From the NCBI GenBank assembly GCA_030549495.1, contig JAUIRK010000890.1, positions 1 to 64,000 of the forward strand: a stretch of DNA of 64,000 nt, read 5' to 3'. Shown piece after piece: positions 32,763 through 47,700 of this stretch (positions are counted from its first letter, which is position 1; every line of letters starts with the position of its first letter). The stretch is from Nectonema munidae (lineage: Eukaryota; Nematomorpha; Nectonematoida; Nectonematidae). The notes beneath the pieces are model-generated. The model was not told where the DNA came from and searched no databases. It saw nothing but the letters and a program-made list of their open reading frames with translations. Made by a program: the position numbers and the translations under genes.

Positions 32763-35700
32763 GTACGCTACTTTTTCCTTCACTTTTACTCTTCCTGTAC
32801 ATTTTCCCCCTTTCTCGACTATTGCTCTGTCGGTTGAGGCAGGGCGCTTTGCAGAGTCTCAATGTGAAAACCGTGAATCCAAATCCAAGGATTTGCAGAA
32901 GGTATTTAGCACAATCCTTTTGGAATAATTATCATCACCATCATCATCATCTTTAATTAGCTCTATAATAAATAATATTAAAATAGTGAAAAATTAAAAA
33001 TGTCTCATTTTTCTGGCTCCCGACTTTCTTTAATTCCGTAGACAAATATTCGATGAAGTTTATGAAAAATGATGCGTAAACAGTCACTAACCCTGTTATA
33101 ACAAAATATATTTTTTTGTTCAAGTTTTTGATAAGATTTCTACCTCGAGTCTAACTCCCTTGGATTTCCCCTTCCATTCTGATTCTGCAACTCTAGTTCA
33201 TGGGAGGGCAAAATGCGATGCATGATTCTTTTCCATGTGGTGGTCCTATGAACTTTTTAGAGTTTGAAATGGCTATCCCGCTGTTTGGAACAAATTTAAA
33301 TACTGGAAATCGAGAAATTTTTGCTAAAGATATCGCGCTGACAACATACGACGCTTGGATTAACCCATTTAAGACCAACCAAAGCAGACGATATCTAAAA
33401 AAACGCAGACGATTTATATTCAAAGTCATTGAAAAAAGCAGACGAAGATGAAATTACTTATGTTCCAAAATAGGAACATTGGTCGTAAATGGGTTAAAAT
33501 AGCGAAAAATTAAAAATGTGGCCCCAAGTTCACATTTTATTTCTGAGTTTGGCCCACTTTAAAAAATGCTTGGATATTTAGATTTGGAGCCCACATGGTT
33601 GAAACTGGGAGCGAGAGAGAGTGCGAATTTTTAAAAAAATTTTAAATCAAAATTTTTTCGTTAATATATTGATTTTTTATGCAAGTTTTATATAAAAAAA
33701 ATATAGTTCCTAATATGACTTGAAAGATAAAATTATTTTCGCGATGAAGGCAATAGGAAAGAAAGATAATTAAGAGCTTTATTTGCAAACACGTAATTTT
33801 TGCTTTACAGAGTACTGGTGGCTGGTGGAGTTATGAATTCTGCTACAAAAAGCACATTCGTCAGTTTCACATGCAGAACAATCAAAAGAGAGGCATGGAA
33901 ACAATTCTTGGATTCTACGTCAAGCCCAACAACGAAGGTTCCTCCGTGGTTCGCCATTTTTTTAAATCTTGCTGCGTTTATTTTTTCACAAATATCGATC
34001 TATGACCATGTCTGTTTAGTGTAAAAATGTTTACAATTTGGCGGCCATATTTTAAAAACATTAGAAAGCTCTGAAATTTTTCAAGGGTTTAAATCAGTGT
34101 TTCCATAACTTTTTTGAGCCGCGACACACTTTTTACATAGAAAAATTGCGCGACACACCACCAAGCAGAAACAGAAAGTTTTCAATTAAAAAATAAATGG
34201 TTATTATTGGCGTTTCTAACCACTTAAAAACAGAAAGTTTTCAAAATTTAATGATTGAACCGCGTTATTCGAAGTCGTGCTGATTGAGGGATAACTGTAT
34301 CTTTTCATTATTTCTAAAAAATCTCGCGACACACTTGGAAAGTTTTTGCGACACACAGTTTGGGAAACACTGGAGTTTAAATGATGGTGTGACGCTAAAA
34401 ATAGTTCAAGCTTTTACGGGTAACTCACATATGTCGCTTATATCTATGCCATTTTGGTTTTATTTCATTTTTAAAATTCTTAATTTTCTTTTTTCAATTT
34501 CATTATTATAAATTGTCTTTTCACAATTCTTTCGATTCTAAACTTTCTTTTCACAATTCTATTTTGTTTTTGTTCAATTCTAAGGTGTGTTTTCACAAAC
34601 CCTTGTAATACTTCATGCTATCTCTCTCATTTTTCAAAGTAAATAATATGGTATTGAATTGATTTTTGTAATATCATGGAAACCGAAAGGTTATAATTAA
34701 AATGAGAATAAGTTAATTCAATTTAAAATATACACTTTCTGCCTTTAGTAAACTCACACTTCCTTCTATAAAGCAGTTATCTTGTTATTTTCGTAACTTT
34801 TGAGTGACATAATTTCGCCCCTTTCAATTCAAGTCTCATGGTGTTGGATTGAAATTTTCTTAGTTCTTACAATTTTCATGTGTGATTTGATCCCATTATC
34901 ATTTTTGAAGAGCGCAGCTGATTTCTTTATTTAACTGGTTAACGCAGAGAGTCGACTTTATAACTCTATGATCGTCTGCTTTTTAATACACATCGTCTGC
35001 TTTATATTAAATATCGTCTGATTATTCTTGTTGTTAACAGGTTAGCTCTTAATTTGGTCTTAACCAATTTAAGATCAAGCAAAGCAGACCACTTTAGTAA
35101 TTCCTATTTTATTCTATTTAAAGTAGGAATTCGTCTGCGTTCTCTTTGGGAACATTGGTCGTAAATGGGTTAAAAACTGGTTAAGCCGAAGATTGTTGGG
35201 AATGAATCCACTTATAAACCAGTTTTTGTATATGATATCAAATTGGTAAATTGTTTCAATATGAAATCCATTTTCTTAGAATTATATGGAACCGATTTTT
35301 ATCTATATGTGTGCTTAACCCATTGTACCATAGAAATCAGACGATATCTAAAAAACGCAGACGATTTATATTCAAAGTCATTGAAAAAGCAGACGAAGAT
35401 GAAATTACTTATGTTCCCAAATGGGAGCATTGCGACTTAATGCGTTAAAGAGATTTCTTTAATTTTAAAGTTTGCTTCCTTTTAGGAGAAAGACAACAAA
35501 TGGAAGATGAATTCGATATCATCTTCGTTTGCCAATGACAAAGTTGCATTCAACCTTAAACAATCCTACGTGAATGGCACATTCTGTCATGAGATAAATG
35601 GAAACAGATCTGCACAAGTCATCGTATGTTTCTTTGAATCACAATTTACTTCCCAACTCCTTAAGAATGAGATCAAAGATTAAGTTCTTATTAAGATTAA

Positions 35701-38700
35701 TTAAAGCTTAATTAATTAATGAAAATATTTTTGAACTTTATTTTGTCAAAATGAAAAATGGTAGTTTTTTTTATCATTATCTTAATAAAAATATCTGCAG
35801 CAAAAAATGAAAAACCACATTTTCCATCTATAAGTTATTTTATGTTTAAGCGAAAATAACAAATTTATATTGATTTGTTACATAAATACTCCTCAACAAA
35901 AATTGGGCAGATGTGATTCTCTGAACATTTTGAATGTTGATACAGGTGCAGCAAAGTGTGCTATATTCATAGGAGAGTTAGGGTTAGTGGAGTAAGAAGG
36001 CGCGATGGACTAATCGCAACTCCTGTTTTCCAAAACTTTCCTCATTTTTAGTTACCTATCATCCTTTTTTGCCTGCATTTAAATGCTTAAACTTTTTGGA
36101 TGAAGTACTTTTTTTCCATTGGGTCAGTTAAGGTGTATAATTTTTGACATGTTCAAAAATGGTAATTTTTATGCTTGTTTTAGTAAGTTTTTAGGATGTT
36201 TATTCTTATTTTTTGTGTGTCTGTTTTATATAATATTTACAAAAACTAGAAGTTAGAATTATTTTTAAATTGAAAAATTCGCGCCATAAAAGCCTCTCTC
36301 AAAGAAGTATTATGAGATTTATCAAATTTTTGAAAATTTTTCAATTTTTTTAATTTTGTTTTTATATTTATAAAAAATAAATGTGAGTAAGTATGTAAGT
36401 CATTTGAACAAAACAGAATCATTTATAAAACAAAAAAGCAATATATAAGTTTTAAAAAAAAACCAAAGACACCTTTGACAAGGCAGAGTGGAGGAGAATT
36501 TTCTCCGATATTCTATCGTCTCAAGATGATACTACGCATCAAGCTATCCCGGAAGAAGACGACAACATCACAATACCTGATGTTAATGAGTCACCTATCA
36601 ATCTCAACTTCATCGAGAGCAATATCATCTATCCTCTCTCCAGAGATTCCTGCATGTGCAACCTTCACTTCAAAAATCTTTTTTTCCTTCTTTCCTTTTC
36701 TAGCTTCAGAAGTCTTCCTCTGTCTCAAGAATACTTTATATTAGAGAAAGTAATTCCGAAACTATTAAAAGCCGACATTATTGGAAGATGCTATAATCCT
36801 AAAATCCTGTCACCAGTCTTTGTAATTCCAAAAAGAAACGATAACTATAGATTTATTGCAAATTTCGCCTTTACAAAAGAGCTTTTCGAGAAGCCTAACT
36901 TCTCTTTGTCGACACCTGCGCTTCTACGGAATATTCCTCACAACTTCAAATGGGGTTGCAAAGTGGATCTACGAGACGCCTTTTACGGCATTGCCATCCA
37001 TAAAGCATACCAGCCATGCTTCGCATTTAAACTCAATGGCATCCCGTATAAATTTAAAAGACTACCTATGGGAGTAGCGTTCTTGCCCGGCATTCTTCTA
37101 TGCACGTTTAGAAGCCTGTTCCTAGAAAATCACGTACCCAAGACCAAGATCTAGACGACCTATTGATCAAAACTAATACTTCGTATTTAGTTTTGATCTA
37201 ACCTTTTTACCCTTTTTGGACCAGTGTAAGACCTCCATTATCTAGGCTTGCCATCTGTTCAAAGTTTGTATAAAGAACACGCACAGAATATATATATTAT
37301 ATATATGTAAAATTAGATTTAAAGAATATATATTTTATTTTATATGTGAAAATGATATATTCACGGATTAAACTCAATTTGCTTTGATTTTTCTAAGATT
37401 TTTGTGAATTTCTTTTTTTTTTTATCATTTTCACCGAAGTATTTGGATTTATATATGCAATTGAAACCATATGAACCTGAGGTCGGATAAAGTTCGCATT
37501 AAAAATTGTGTGGTTAAAAGATTCCTATTTATCTAGTGGGTGTATTTTATGCAAAAATTTCGATTTGTATTGTAGCCTGACATCTATAAAGCAAACAGTA
37601 AATGAGGAAAAAAGTAAGTCACTATAATAAAGGAGACTTCTTGACAACCTAAGCAGTGTCTCAAGAAATGAAAATCGTCTACTTTAAATACATGAAATTC
37701 GGATGAAAAAGAAAACAGCTTAAAGTCTTCAAAATCCTGGCTTTGAAAAGGGTTATCATTTTTTTTAAAACTTTTTAACCCTTCAAGGAAGCATTGGGAG
37801 ACGAGCGTGCAATAAAATAAAAACTGCGGTGCTTTGACTTTATAAAAGTTATGCAGACAATGAGGCTTTGAAAACCCAGACTATAATCCATTTTCAAAGA
37901 GAAAGAAGAATTTGATATAAAACTACTCAATAAAGAAATTGTCTACGTCGTTTAATGGCATAAATTATATCTTTTCAAGTTCATTATGAGAATAGTCAAG
38001 TTCATTATGGGAATAATCATGAAAAAGTATTTTTTTAGAGCTTAAAATATATTAATCAATTGAAAATTATTGTTCATTTCTTTAAGTTTCTTTAAAAAAA
38101 TAAAACACTTAATTTTAGAATTTTAAATCAGAATTAGAAAATAATGGCAAAAAAAAGGCTTTTTTAAATATTTTTATTTTTATTTGCACGAAATAAAAAT
38201 CGTCTGCTTATTTTATATAGCAACTAAGTTTATAATAATAGTCGTCTGCCTTAAGATTTCTCATTTTTTGACGCATGGCAAATCGAATGAATAAAAGACA
38301 AGCTGAAGAAAGAAGAAGGCAGATTCCTGCATCTCACGATCCGTATGGTGATTCCAGGTCACTTGCTATGCTTTCACAGGTTCCTAAATCTACAGCTTAT
38401 CGCTGGATTAAAGAGGGTGATAAAAAAGATCAAAGAAGTGGTTGAAGATACCAAAAAGTACTTAATTACATAAAAAGTGGATGATTGATCGGATCGAATC
38501 GATTCCTAGAATCACTTTAGAAGAATTAGGAAGTGGCCTTTTACAAAATTTCAACATCAAATTGTCCAAGGAAGGTATCCGCATTCATTTAGATTCAATG
38601 CTTTATGCCTTAAAAGAAATTAGGTATGAATCAGAAAAAGGTAATCTGGCTGAAAATAAAGTGAAGAGAAAAGAGTTTGCTGAATCTCTTCTCAATTTTT

Positions 38701-41700
38701 TAGTCTGAAAACCTTCCAATAGTTTTCATGGACGAGACAAATTTTAATATTCATATTTCTCATAGCCAGGGACGTTCATTATCTGGAACCAGATGTACAG
38801 TTATTGCCGCTGGTTATAAAGGGGCAAACATTCACGTTATCGGTGGAATTAGTAGCATTGGAATGATCCACTATGAAATTAGACGTGGATCTTTCAAAAA
38901 AGAACAAGCAAAGACATGGGTAAAGGAGTGCCTTAGGCAGGCAAAGTTTAAACATCGTTGTCCTGTTCTTGTAATTGACAATGCCCCTTGTCATTCTGTT
39001 GTCGAAGAGGTTCTTATTGAATCGGAATTCCCTGATCTTCAAATTTTACTACTAGCTCCTTACAGTCCTATGCTAAATCCTATTGAATTCGTCTGGTCGA
39101 TGGTGAAATCTAACGTTAAAAGTATGTAGGCAAAAAATATGCCCAGAATTCTTCATGATGAAAATCAAAGTGTTTTATCAAAATCAGAATTTCGATTGAG
39201 AGAGCCTGAAAGATTGATAGTTCATGGCCTATCTTTAGTAACCCCATCCCTTTGCTCTAATTTTGGAGTTAAAATACTGAGAGTTTTACCTAAAGTTATT
39301 AATCTTGAAAACATGGATTATTATTAAAATCTCACATTTCTTTTGTTGATATAATTTCTGTTTCTTCATTTTATGTTCCCATAATAAATTTACTTATTCT
39401 CGTTTTAACCTGAATTTTCTTATGATAACTAACTTGACCATATTTTAATGGGATTTTATTTATGTATATTTTTACTATTTTTGTGATTAACTTACTATTT
39501 TCATTATGAACTTGAATATTCTCATAATGAACTTGATTATTCTTATTTTGAACTTGAAAAGGTATAGTCATTCTCTATGGAAGTCATTTGCTTTTTATGC
39601 ACACTAAAAGGTGGTTTTTGGAAGAGTAATAAAAATAGGAAGTCATGACCATATAAAAGGAGCTATGAAGCTTTTTTTTTTTAAAAATATAAATATTTTC
39701 TGTGTATTGAAATGAGATATATTGATAAGGAAGGAAATAGCAAAATATTTGCATTAATTTTATCTCATTCATTAATTTATACTCCGGGGTACTGCAGGAA
39801 AAAAATATTTACTGGCACTAGCAAAAAAAAATTAAACAAGTTCCCAATAAAATTCTCGGGCTAATTTTCTAACTCCCAAACTTACCAAACATAATTTTGC
39901 TATCAATATTAGTTAACTTATTAGTGATAAAATATGTGTAAAATTATGCCGCCGTTTTGGAGATTTATGTATTTTAGTGGGTGTCAGGACAAATCCCCCA
40001 TCTCATCTGTTTAGACTTTAGAATGTCTAACATTAATTGCAGCATAATCATTTTCTAGTTTTTCTAACAAGGCAATATATTTTTACTTACATACACACAG
40101 ACATATAGATACATACATACACACACATACATAGATACATACATACATACACACACACACATATAGATACATACCAGAGATGGATCTTGGTCAAAAATTT
40201 AGGCCTTATCGTGAAAAGTTGTTATTTAAAAGTTTAAACTAACTTTCCCGTTTTTATCAAAACATAAGTGGTTTAGTGGCTGCGAGGTTAAATGGATAGA
40301 AGCGCTGCTACAGGGGCGCACATCCGGGGGGGGGGGCGAGATAGCCTGTTTCTTTGTTGCGTCTTAATTCTTTTCATACAAGAGAAAACACGCTCGTTAA
40401 TTGAAGTTGTAACATGAATTGCTAGTTTAATGTTGAGCATTTTGCTAAAACAAGGATGTAATGATTGATCTATTTGTGAAAACAAAAAGTTTGGGTTTGT
40501 GCTTTATCTTCAAAAAATTCAACAAAGTCAAAATTCAAGATACTTTGAAAGTTTTGAAATATGTTTCTTAAACTTTCCATGTTCATAATTCATTGTTCAA
40601 ACAATCAAACCTCTTTATTGTTTCATGTTCATTGTCTGGAAATCTTCTTGAAAACTCGATCTGACTTATTTAAAGCCCGAATGAAGCTAAAACTGACACA
40701 AACTTATTGTATCCGAAAAAGCTTCCTGAATCGATTAAGTATTTATAGCGTATGAAATTGTCTTTATCATAAAAATCTCTAACTTTAATAAAACCATTTT
40801 GGAAAAAGTGTCCAGAAAATATATACATGATATTTACCCACGGAAAAAAAGTTAACGAGAAAAAAATAGTTTTGCAAAATGAAGTGAGTGATTAAATGTT
40901 AAATGATGGACACAAGTTATACATCACACACAGTAGCATGGCGTCTCATAGATAGCCTTTTGATTATCTTTGTCAAGACGGAAATAATGTTCATGATGTA
41001 TAATATAACTTTCACTGTACAAGTTCAATATTCTTTTGCACTGGAAATGTAAGCGACCATTCTTTACACAGCTTTGATGTGATAAAAAAAGTGCATGATT
41101 ACATACAATACATAAAAATCTAACATTAATTTTGTGAAGATGTTACAACAAACTGTCATGTTTAAAATAGATTTAACCTCGCTGTTACACTATATCATTT
41201 CATCAAATTCAATTTAACCAATCAAGTATAAAAAAAACAAGAGGGGGTGCCGCCTCCCTCACCACCACCCCCCTCCCCCCCAGGTAAATTACATATACAC
41301 ACACATAGACATATGGATACATATATACACACATACATGCATAGCAATATATCATTTGCTCTTTTTTTTAATAAGGAATGTATTTTTGCTTATGTAGTTT
41401 AACTGACACCATTTCTTGGAAATAGCTGTACTGTTGTTTGCTCATTTTTCTTACTTACATACTTAATTTAAACGAAATCTACTTTTCATTTAGAAGTCAC
41501 TTTACTTCCACCCATAGAAGATGGAGTTTGTAAAGAGCTCAAATATATTAATAGATAACTCAAATCCATGGGGATTTTGTCATAGCACCATTTTAGTTGG
41601 GTGTCGCTTGACGGACTCTATGCATTTTTTACACCGGTAAACTTTGATTGTTTTTTAACCCATTAGCCAAGGTAACCCATAATAAAAACTAGATGTAAAT

Positions 41701-44700
41701 TTTTTATTAGTGTTCTTTTAAGTATTAAAAAAATAAAATAGGGTTTTCAACTTTAATTTACATTAAAAAATGAAAAAACTAAATTTTGCAAAAAAAATTA
41801 AATATATTGGGTTAAGTTTTTATAACACTTGAAACACACACATATATATATATATTATTATTTTTATTTATTACATTTTCTTACAAATTGAAAAATAATG
41901 AAATATGATAGTGTGGCAAAACTTTTATTAAATTTTAAAATAAATACTTCTTTGCAATTTGGGCAAAACGTAGGTCTTTTGCACAAAAAATTGACCTTTT
42001 AACTTTTCTTGTCGTTTTGTTGTTTTGAAACGCAAAACACAAGCCTCGTTTTGCTCAAACTTCTTTGTCCACTTGTTCTGTTGAGTGCAGGAAAACCGTA
42101 AAAAGCCAAGGTTCTTTATGTTTTAGGCATTTCCAAAATAGACAGCACTTTCTGCTTTCTTCTGATAAGGCAAAGCAAGTTTTTTGATGAAAAATTTTCT
42201 GCCCGTTTTCCTTTGGGAAAAGCGTGGAGATGAAATAAGATCACCCAACTATTTAGAGCACAAATATCTAAAAGTGCAAAAACAGCAGGTCCTTTTCTTG
42301 ATGGTTTATATGCACGATAAGCTTTTAACATCTTATTTCCAACATCTACGCCCCCTTTATATTTATTATAGGCTAATATGCTTTCGGTTTTGAAGCAATG
42401 TTAGTTACTTGAACTTTTTATGCTGAGAAGATAGCAAATAAACAACTTTAAAATTTCTACGCCTCTTAGGTATATGCGAGTAGATACGTAATCGGTAAAT
42501 GTCTTTCCATTCGTTTAGCTTCATTCTTTTAGTGTGTTGGCCTAAAAACTATTGGGAGAACTTTGTTTGACTTATTGTGCCACACAAAGACAAACTTTTG
42601 AATAAGCTCAGACAGCAAGCGCGGTGTGGTAAAAAATCTATCAGTTATAAACCACAACCTTGAGACTTTGCGTTGTCGACTAATCTTTTCACTATTGTTT
42701 CCCCTGAAAAATAAGAGGATCTTTCAATCCAGACACTATATTTCAGGCCGCATGTAGTAGAAAAACTTGGAATCACAAATGTGATAAAATTTTATACCGT
42801 ATCTTCCAGGTTTGTGAGGATCGTATACTTTCAATGAGGTGCGTCCTCTGAAAGAAACCAATTGCTCATCAATTGTAACAGCATGATGAGGAGTCCAAAC
42901 TTTGAAAAAATACTAGCAAAGTGTGTGATGAAAAAGGTAATTTTGTCGTTATGTCCTTTTCTTTTTATAAACTTATAAAAAATTATAAGGAAAAAAAGTG
43001 TCTAAAAATGGGCTAGGTAGGGAGAAATCTGGGTTTTAATTTTCTGGTCCCTTGCCAATATATAAAAAAAAAAATATGATAAAATGTGGTGTATTTTGAA
43101 AGTTGTAGCAATGAATAAATTTGGATGTTTTGGTTCATTTGATCTAAAATAAATCAATATAAAAAAAGTATAAAAAAAGCATAGTCATGCTGTATATATG
43201 ATGAACAACTTACAGTTAGAAAGGATTTGAAAACTCCAAAATATGTGAATTATTTTTACAAGCCCTTGAGGACCAGGAGGTGGACAAAATTTCTTATGTT
43301 TATGCTCAACTCTACCCTTAGTGTAGACGGAGTAAGAATATTGAGTTGAATCTGGAGCTACAAATTCTCATAATCTCATTTCAGATATTGAAGAGAGTAA
43401 AGAACTATCAGTAGTTAGAGTTGAGGAGTTTGAAGAAATCAAAACTTTCTTCCGAAGTAGACATGGAGAAAAAAATAAGATTTTTAAAAAAAACAGTAAA
43501 AAGAAAGAAAATAAAGAATCAAATAATCAATAAATAGTTCTTTCCTTTATATTGATTATAATAACGAATTATATCGATGTGCAAGTTATCATTTCCACGT
43601 TATGTAACGAGTAGAAAAAAAGATCGTTGCATGTATAAATAAAATGGAATTGGTATGGGAAAATAAAAAATCTTCTGATGTAAAGTGTATCAAGTAAAAT
43701 ATTGCTCAAATAATCAAAGATAGTTATTGATTTGATGAAAAAATATCGATGCAAGTAATCATCCCACAGTGGTTATGTTGATTATAAATAAAATGGAATT
43801 GCGTAATGGGAAAGATATAAAAAATCTTCTGATGTAAAGTGATATCAAGTAAACAATATTGCTCAAATAATAAAGATAGTTATTGATTATGATGAAAAAA
43901 TATCGATGAAGTTATCATTCCACAGTGGTTATGTTGATGTATAAATAAAATGGAATTGCGTAATGGAAACTCATATAAAAAATTTGTGATGTAAAATAGA
44001 AAACATATTGTTTATATTTTATTTATAAGTATTAAAGTGATAGAGTATGTTATATGACCATTATCATGATATGTATGAATGAATTGGAATAAAAACTTTC
44101 CTCACATGAGTATGAAATTACATCTTTAAAATTATATTCTCCTATAGGGCTATATTTAATTTGAAGATAGATGCCGTTAAACTATTTCAAAAAATTATTG
44201 CTATAAAATTTAAATCTTCAGCAAAAATGCCATATATTACTTTTCTCTTGCCTTTTTTTCCTAGTTACATAGTTTTTTATTAAAAATATTAAAAAATTGC
44301 AAATAATTGATAGGTGTAAAATTTACATAGAGTCCGTCAACCGAGTAAATAAAAAAGAGTCCGTCAAGCAAGGGTTAATGTCAATTAGAATGGGATTGCG
44401 AACCTGGAGAAAACAAAGGAATGCGAGCTTCATTGAGACATTAGCACCAGAATACGGTGAAAAGGAATGGACAAGAGTAGGTGAGAGAAATGTCAACCTT
44501 TTAAGGATTAGTGGGATGCCTTTGTTTTAGGAAGTTACTTGAGTGTGTTTAGCCACAAAAGTTTGAAAATGACTCTGTTAACCCATTTACGACCAATGTT
44601 CCTATCTTAAATGGGTTAAGGGAAAAATGAAAAAAGTTGAGTGAAATAGGAGTTTCTCATCTTGTTCGAATATGGGTGTAGTTTTTACGGTGCAAGCTCA

Positions 44701-47700
44701 TCTTCATCCGCCCTCTTGCTTCCTTTTAGTTTAGTTGTGATGAGAATGGTGTTGGCAAGAACAAAGACTTTATCAAAAGTCTCGTGGAAGAGAAATCCTG
44801 CTTCTACGTTCTTCACGTCAAAAGTGCCAAACTGTGTCCCCAAGACTCTGCTACCTCACCCAACTCAAACTCCACTTTACCACTCTCCTCAAAATCGCCT
44901 ATCCCCACTGCGTTCTCCATCAAATGCGCGCCCTCCCTATCCAAACCTCAGTTTGAGCTCTTCTCTCAGGGTGGCAAAAGTATGTCCCTATAAGTTTTCA
45001 CAATGACTAACCACCTTCGCGTTTACTGTATGTTCTCGTAAGCCCGAGGCCATAGACTAGTAGTTTCCAACCTTCTTCCAATGATGCGCGTCCATGAAAG
45101 TTAAAACGTAAATTGATTTAAGATTCACTAGTAGCTACGGTAAACTTTGTTTTATGTCCACTTTGTTTAAAATATACGTGCATTTGCTTCATCAAATAGA
45201 GGAAGCATAGTTGTCTTCGAATTTAAATGGTGCGCTAATCACTTCTGATTTAGATTTGTCCCTACTAACAAAATTTCTTTCATTAGTCTTTGCTTAAGGG
45301 TTACTTCTTAGCTGCTGATAATGTAAAATTATTTATTTATATTTAGGATGCCAAAAACCACAAAGAAAAAATATATTATTTTAAGTCTTGTAGGCGCTAC
45401 CTTAATCAATTTTTTTCCTTCTAGAGTTTCCAATAGGGAGGTAAAAAATCGGTTTAAAAACAAATAATAAAAGAAAATTTTTTATCAAGTTTTTTTATTT
45501 ATTTATAAATGAAAACATGCTCGACGCAAAGTAGATCCTTGATAATCATTATAATATTAGATGGATATAAATTTGAGTAATATAAAGCAATCCGAAGGTC
45601 TTCAAAGGGAAATCAAATTCCATCGAGATGAAATGTAAAGTTGAACGCGAGACTATGAGCCATTTGTATATTGAAGCATATTATATGGTAGGTATATTTA
45701 TAAAATTATTATGTTAAAATTACACTAAAGGGTTGAACAAGATAAACAGCAATCAATCAATAAACAGATCCAAGTTTCATAACAATCACAAAGTTTAAGG
45801 CACGAAAAAGAGGAATAGAGATGAATAGTACATAGCAAATTCGTAAAATATAATAAACAGTGATGCTATAACATTAAGATTTTTGTTTCATCAACTTGAA
45901 AAATCTAAATCCTCAAAATGAAGATTTAAGAATTTGGAAGAACATGATACGGGGTAAAAAAAGGTATTCGCAGTATAGAAAAAAAAAGTGAGAACAAGTT
46001 AATTGATGAATTTGGTATACCCCAAGTTCAAGAAAAATACAGGAATATGAGTTAGAGTTTGCAATCTGAAGTTTATGGATTCTTTTAAGGAAGGCGGCAT
46101 GGTTCAAAGAAGCCCAAAAAAGAGTGTGCTATCTAGTGTGTGCAAGAATATATGCACGGTATAAAGTCTTTTTGGCATTAAACGAGAGAGAATTACGCAA
46201 TTTTAAAAATATTCCACTTAACCGAGGGATTTTTAGGATTATGGATTTTATATGACTAACCCAAGAAAGGTTATCACTTAAACTAACACCCAGAAAGTTT
46301 ATCAGAGAAATCCTACTAATTCCAATTCTAAGAGAAAAATCCAGCTTAATGACTCTAGAAAACTATGATGCATAAAATGATCTATTAGAAAGGGAGCTTA
46401 CTTACCAAATATTAAATTTATATCTAAAAGCCAAACTGTTTGAAGTTTGTGACAAATCATATCGAAAGCTTTCGAAAAGAAAAATGTCGAATAAAAAGCT
46501 TTTTTTCCGCTCAACGCTTTGCATCTCTTTTTGTAAAAAAAATTTGATTGATGAGTTTTATTAAAATCACATGTAAATTTGGAAAACATAATTTTTATAT
46601 AAACTGGAAAGAAAAGTAGGGATAATAATCTTTTTACTGTTGACATCATTTTGTGTTGTAATAAAGTTAATTCAGTTATATGGCCTTGAATTTTACCAAT
46701 TTTTTCCTTCAAATTCTGAATTGAAGTTTTGCTTCATGATTTTTAGTCACTATAACGTTTGCATCTAAATTCATTACTTTTTATAAGATTTGCTATGTGT
46801 TTGATTGAGACGCATTTGTGTAAAAATTATTTGTTTCTCTGATAAGGTTTACTGCGATTAAATTTCCAATAATCTACTTGAGTGGTATTATTCTAAGTTT
46901 TAGTGTTTTTAAGTTAGCTCATGAAGTTTGTCTAAGTTTTATGGTCCTGTCTCAATTTAGTTTGACTAGAAAGAAATTTTTTTCAAGATAATTGTTTTTT
47001 TGGATAAGTTGCTTAAAAAGCGCTTTGTAGAAGCATCTTTAAAGTTTCGTAGAAGTGAAATTGAAAGTTTTTTTGTAATTTTGTTAGCAATGATTATGAT
47101 GTCTTTTTGGAAAATATATTTTCAATAATAAAATAGAAACTTTTTCGCTGCGGCATATAAGCTACATGCGGGTTGGCTTAAATTACTGCGAAAGTGTAAC
47201 AAAATTCTACACTTCTCCCTGAGAGTATTTGCTTTTATGGTAATACTCTCTTAGTTTAAACAATGTCTTGTTTTGAACTGAGAGAGTATACTCATATAAA
47301 GATAGTATAATCTAGGGGCTAATAACAACAACAACAGCTACATGCAATAAGTGAAAACGAAGTTCATTGACTTATAAGGCCTAAAATTTGTTCTAACTCA
47401 ATTATCTGATTTTGCATTCTTCAAAATCACATTATAGTGATTTAGAAACAAAATTGCCCAGATTAAAAACTTGATTTTGTCCTCCTCTACATAAATTGGA
47501 ATCCAACTGGGGTTTCTAATGAGGTTTACCTCCATGCTGTTTGTAGATTTTAGCATTCAATGTAAAATAATAATTCTCATTAAGCATCATTTTTGCAAGT
47601 TAATTGTTACTAAGGTCCGTTGGATATGCTAGTGAGTGTCGAAATATATATACTGGTGCCGCGGTAGTCATCAAAGAGTTGATGCAATGTGAAAGGAAGT

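Larger units (their letters stand above)
41593..44378 (-). mobile_element. piggyBac-like transposon, broken but with both ends
   Basis: The complement of the right end reads TTAACCCTTGCTTGACGGAC (TTAA at 44375-44378). The left end has TTAG in place of TTAA at 41593, then TGTCGCTTGACGGACTC. A second GACGGACTCTATG repeat occurs near 44330. The element is about 2.8 kb. It contains the transposase relic on the - strand and a three-unit tandem array of about 150 bp at 43560-43995. Confidence 0.75.

Noticed and set aside
44297-44530. 77-codon + strand frame near the piggyBac right end
   Set aside because: It spans the transposon's end into flanking DNA, so it cannot be an ancestral gene, and it has no recognised motif.
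44662-45006. 114-codon + strand frame around OS-9-like exon 4
   Set aside because: It is the wrong frame over the exon; the MRH motifs lie in the frame starting at 44730.
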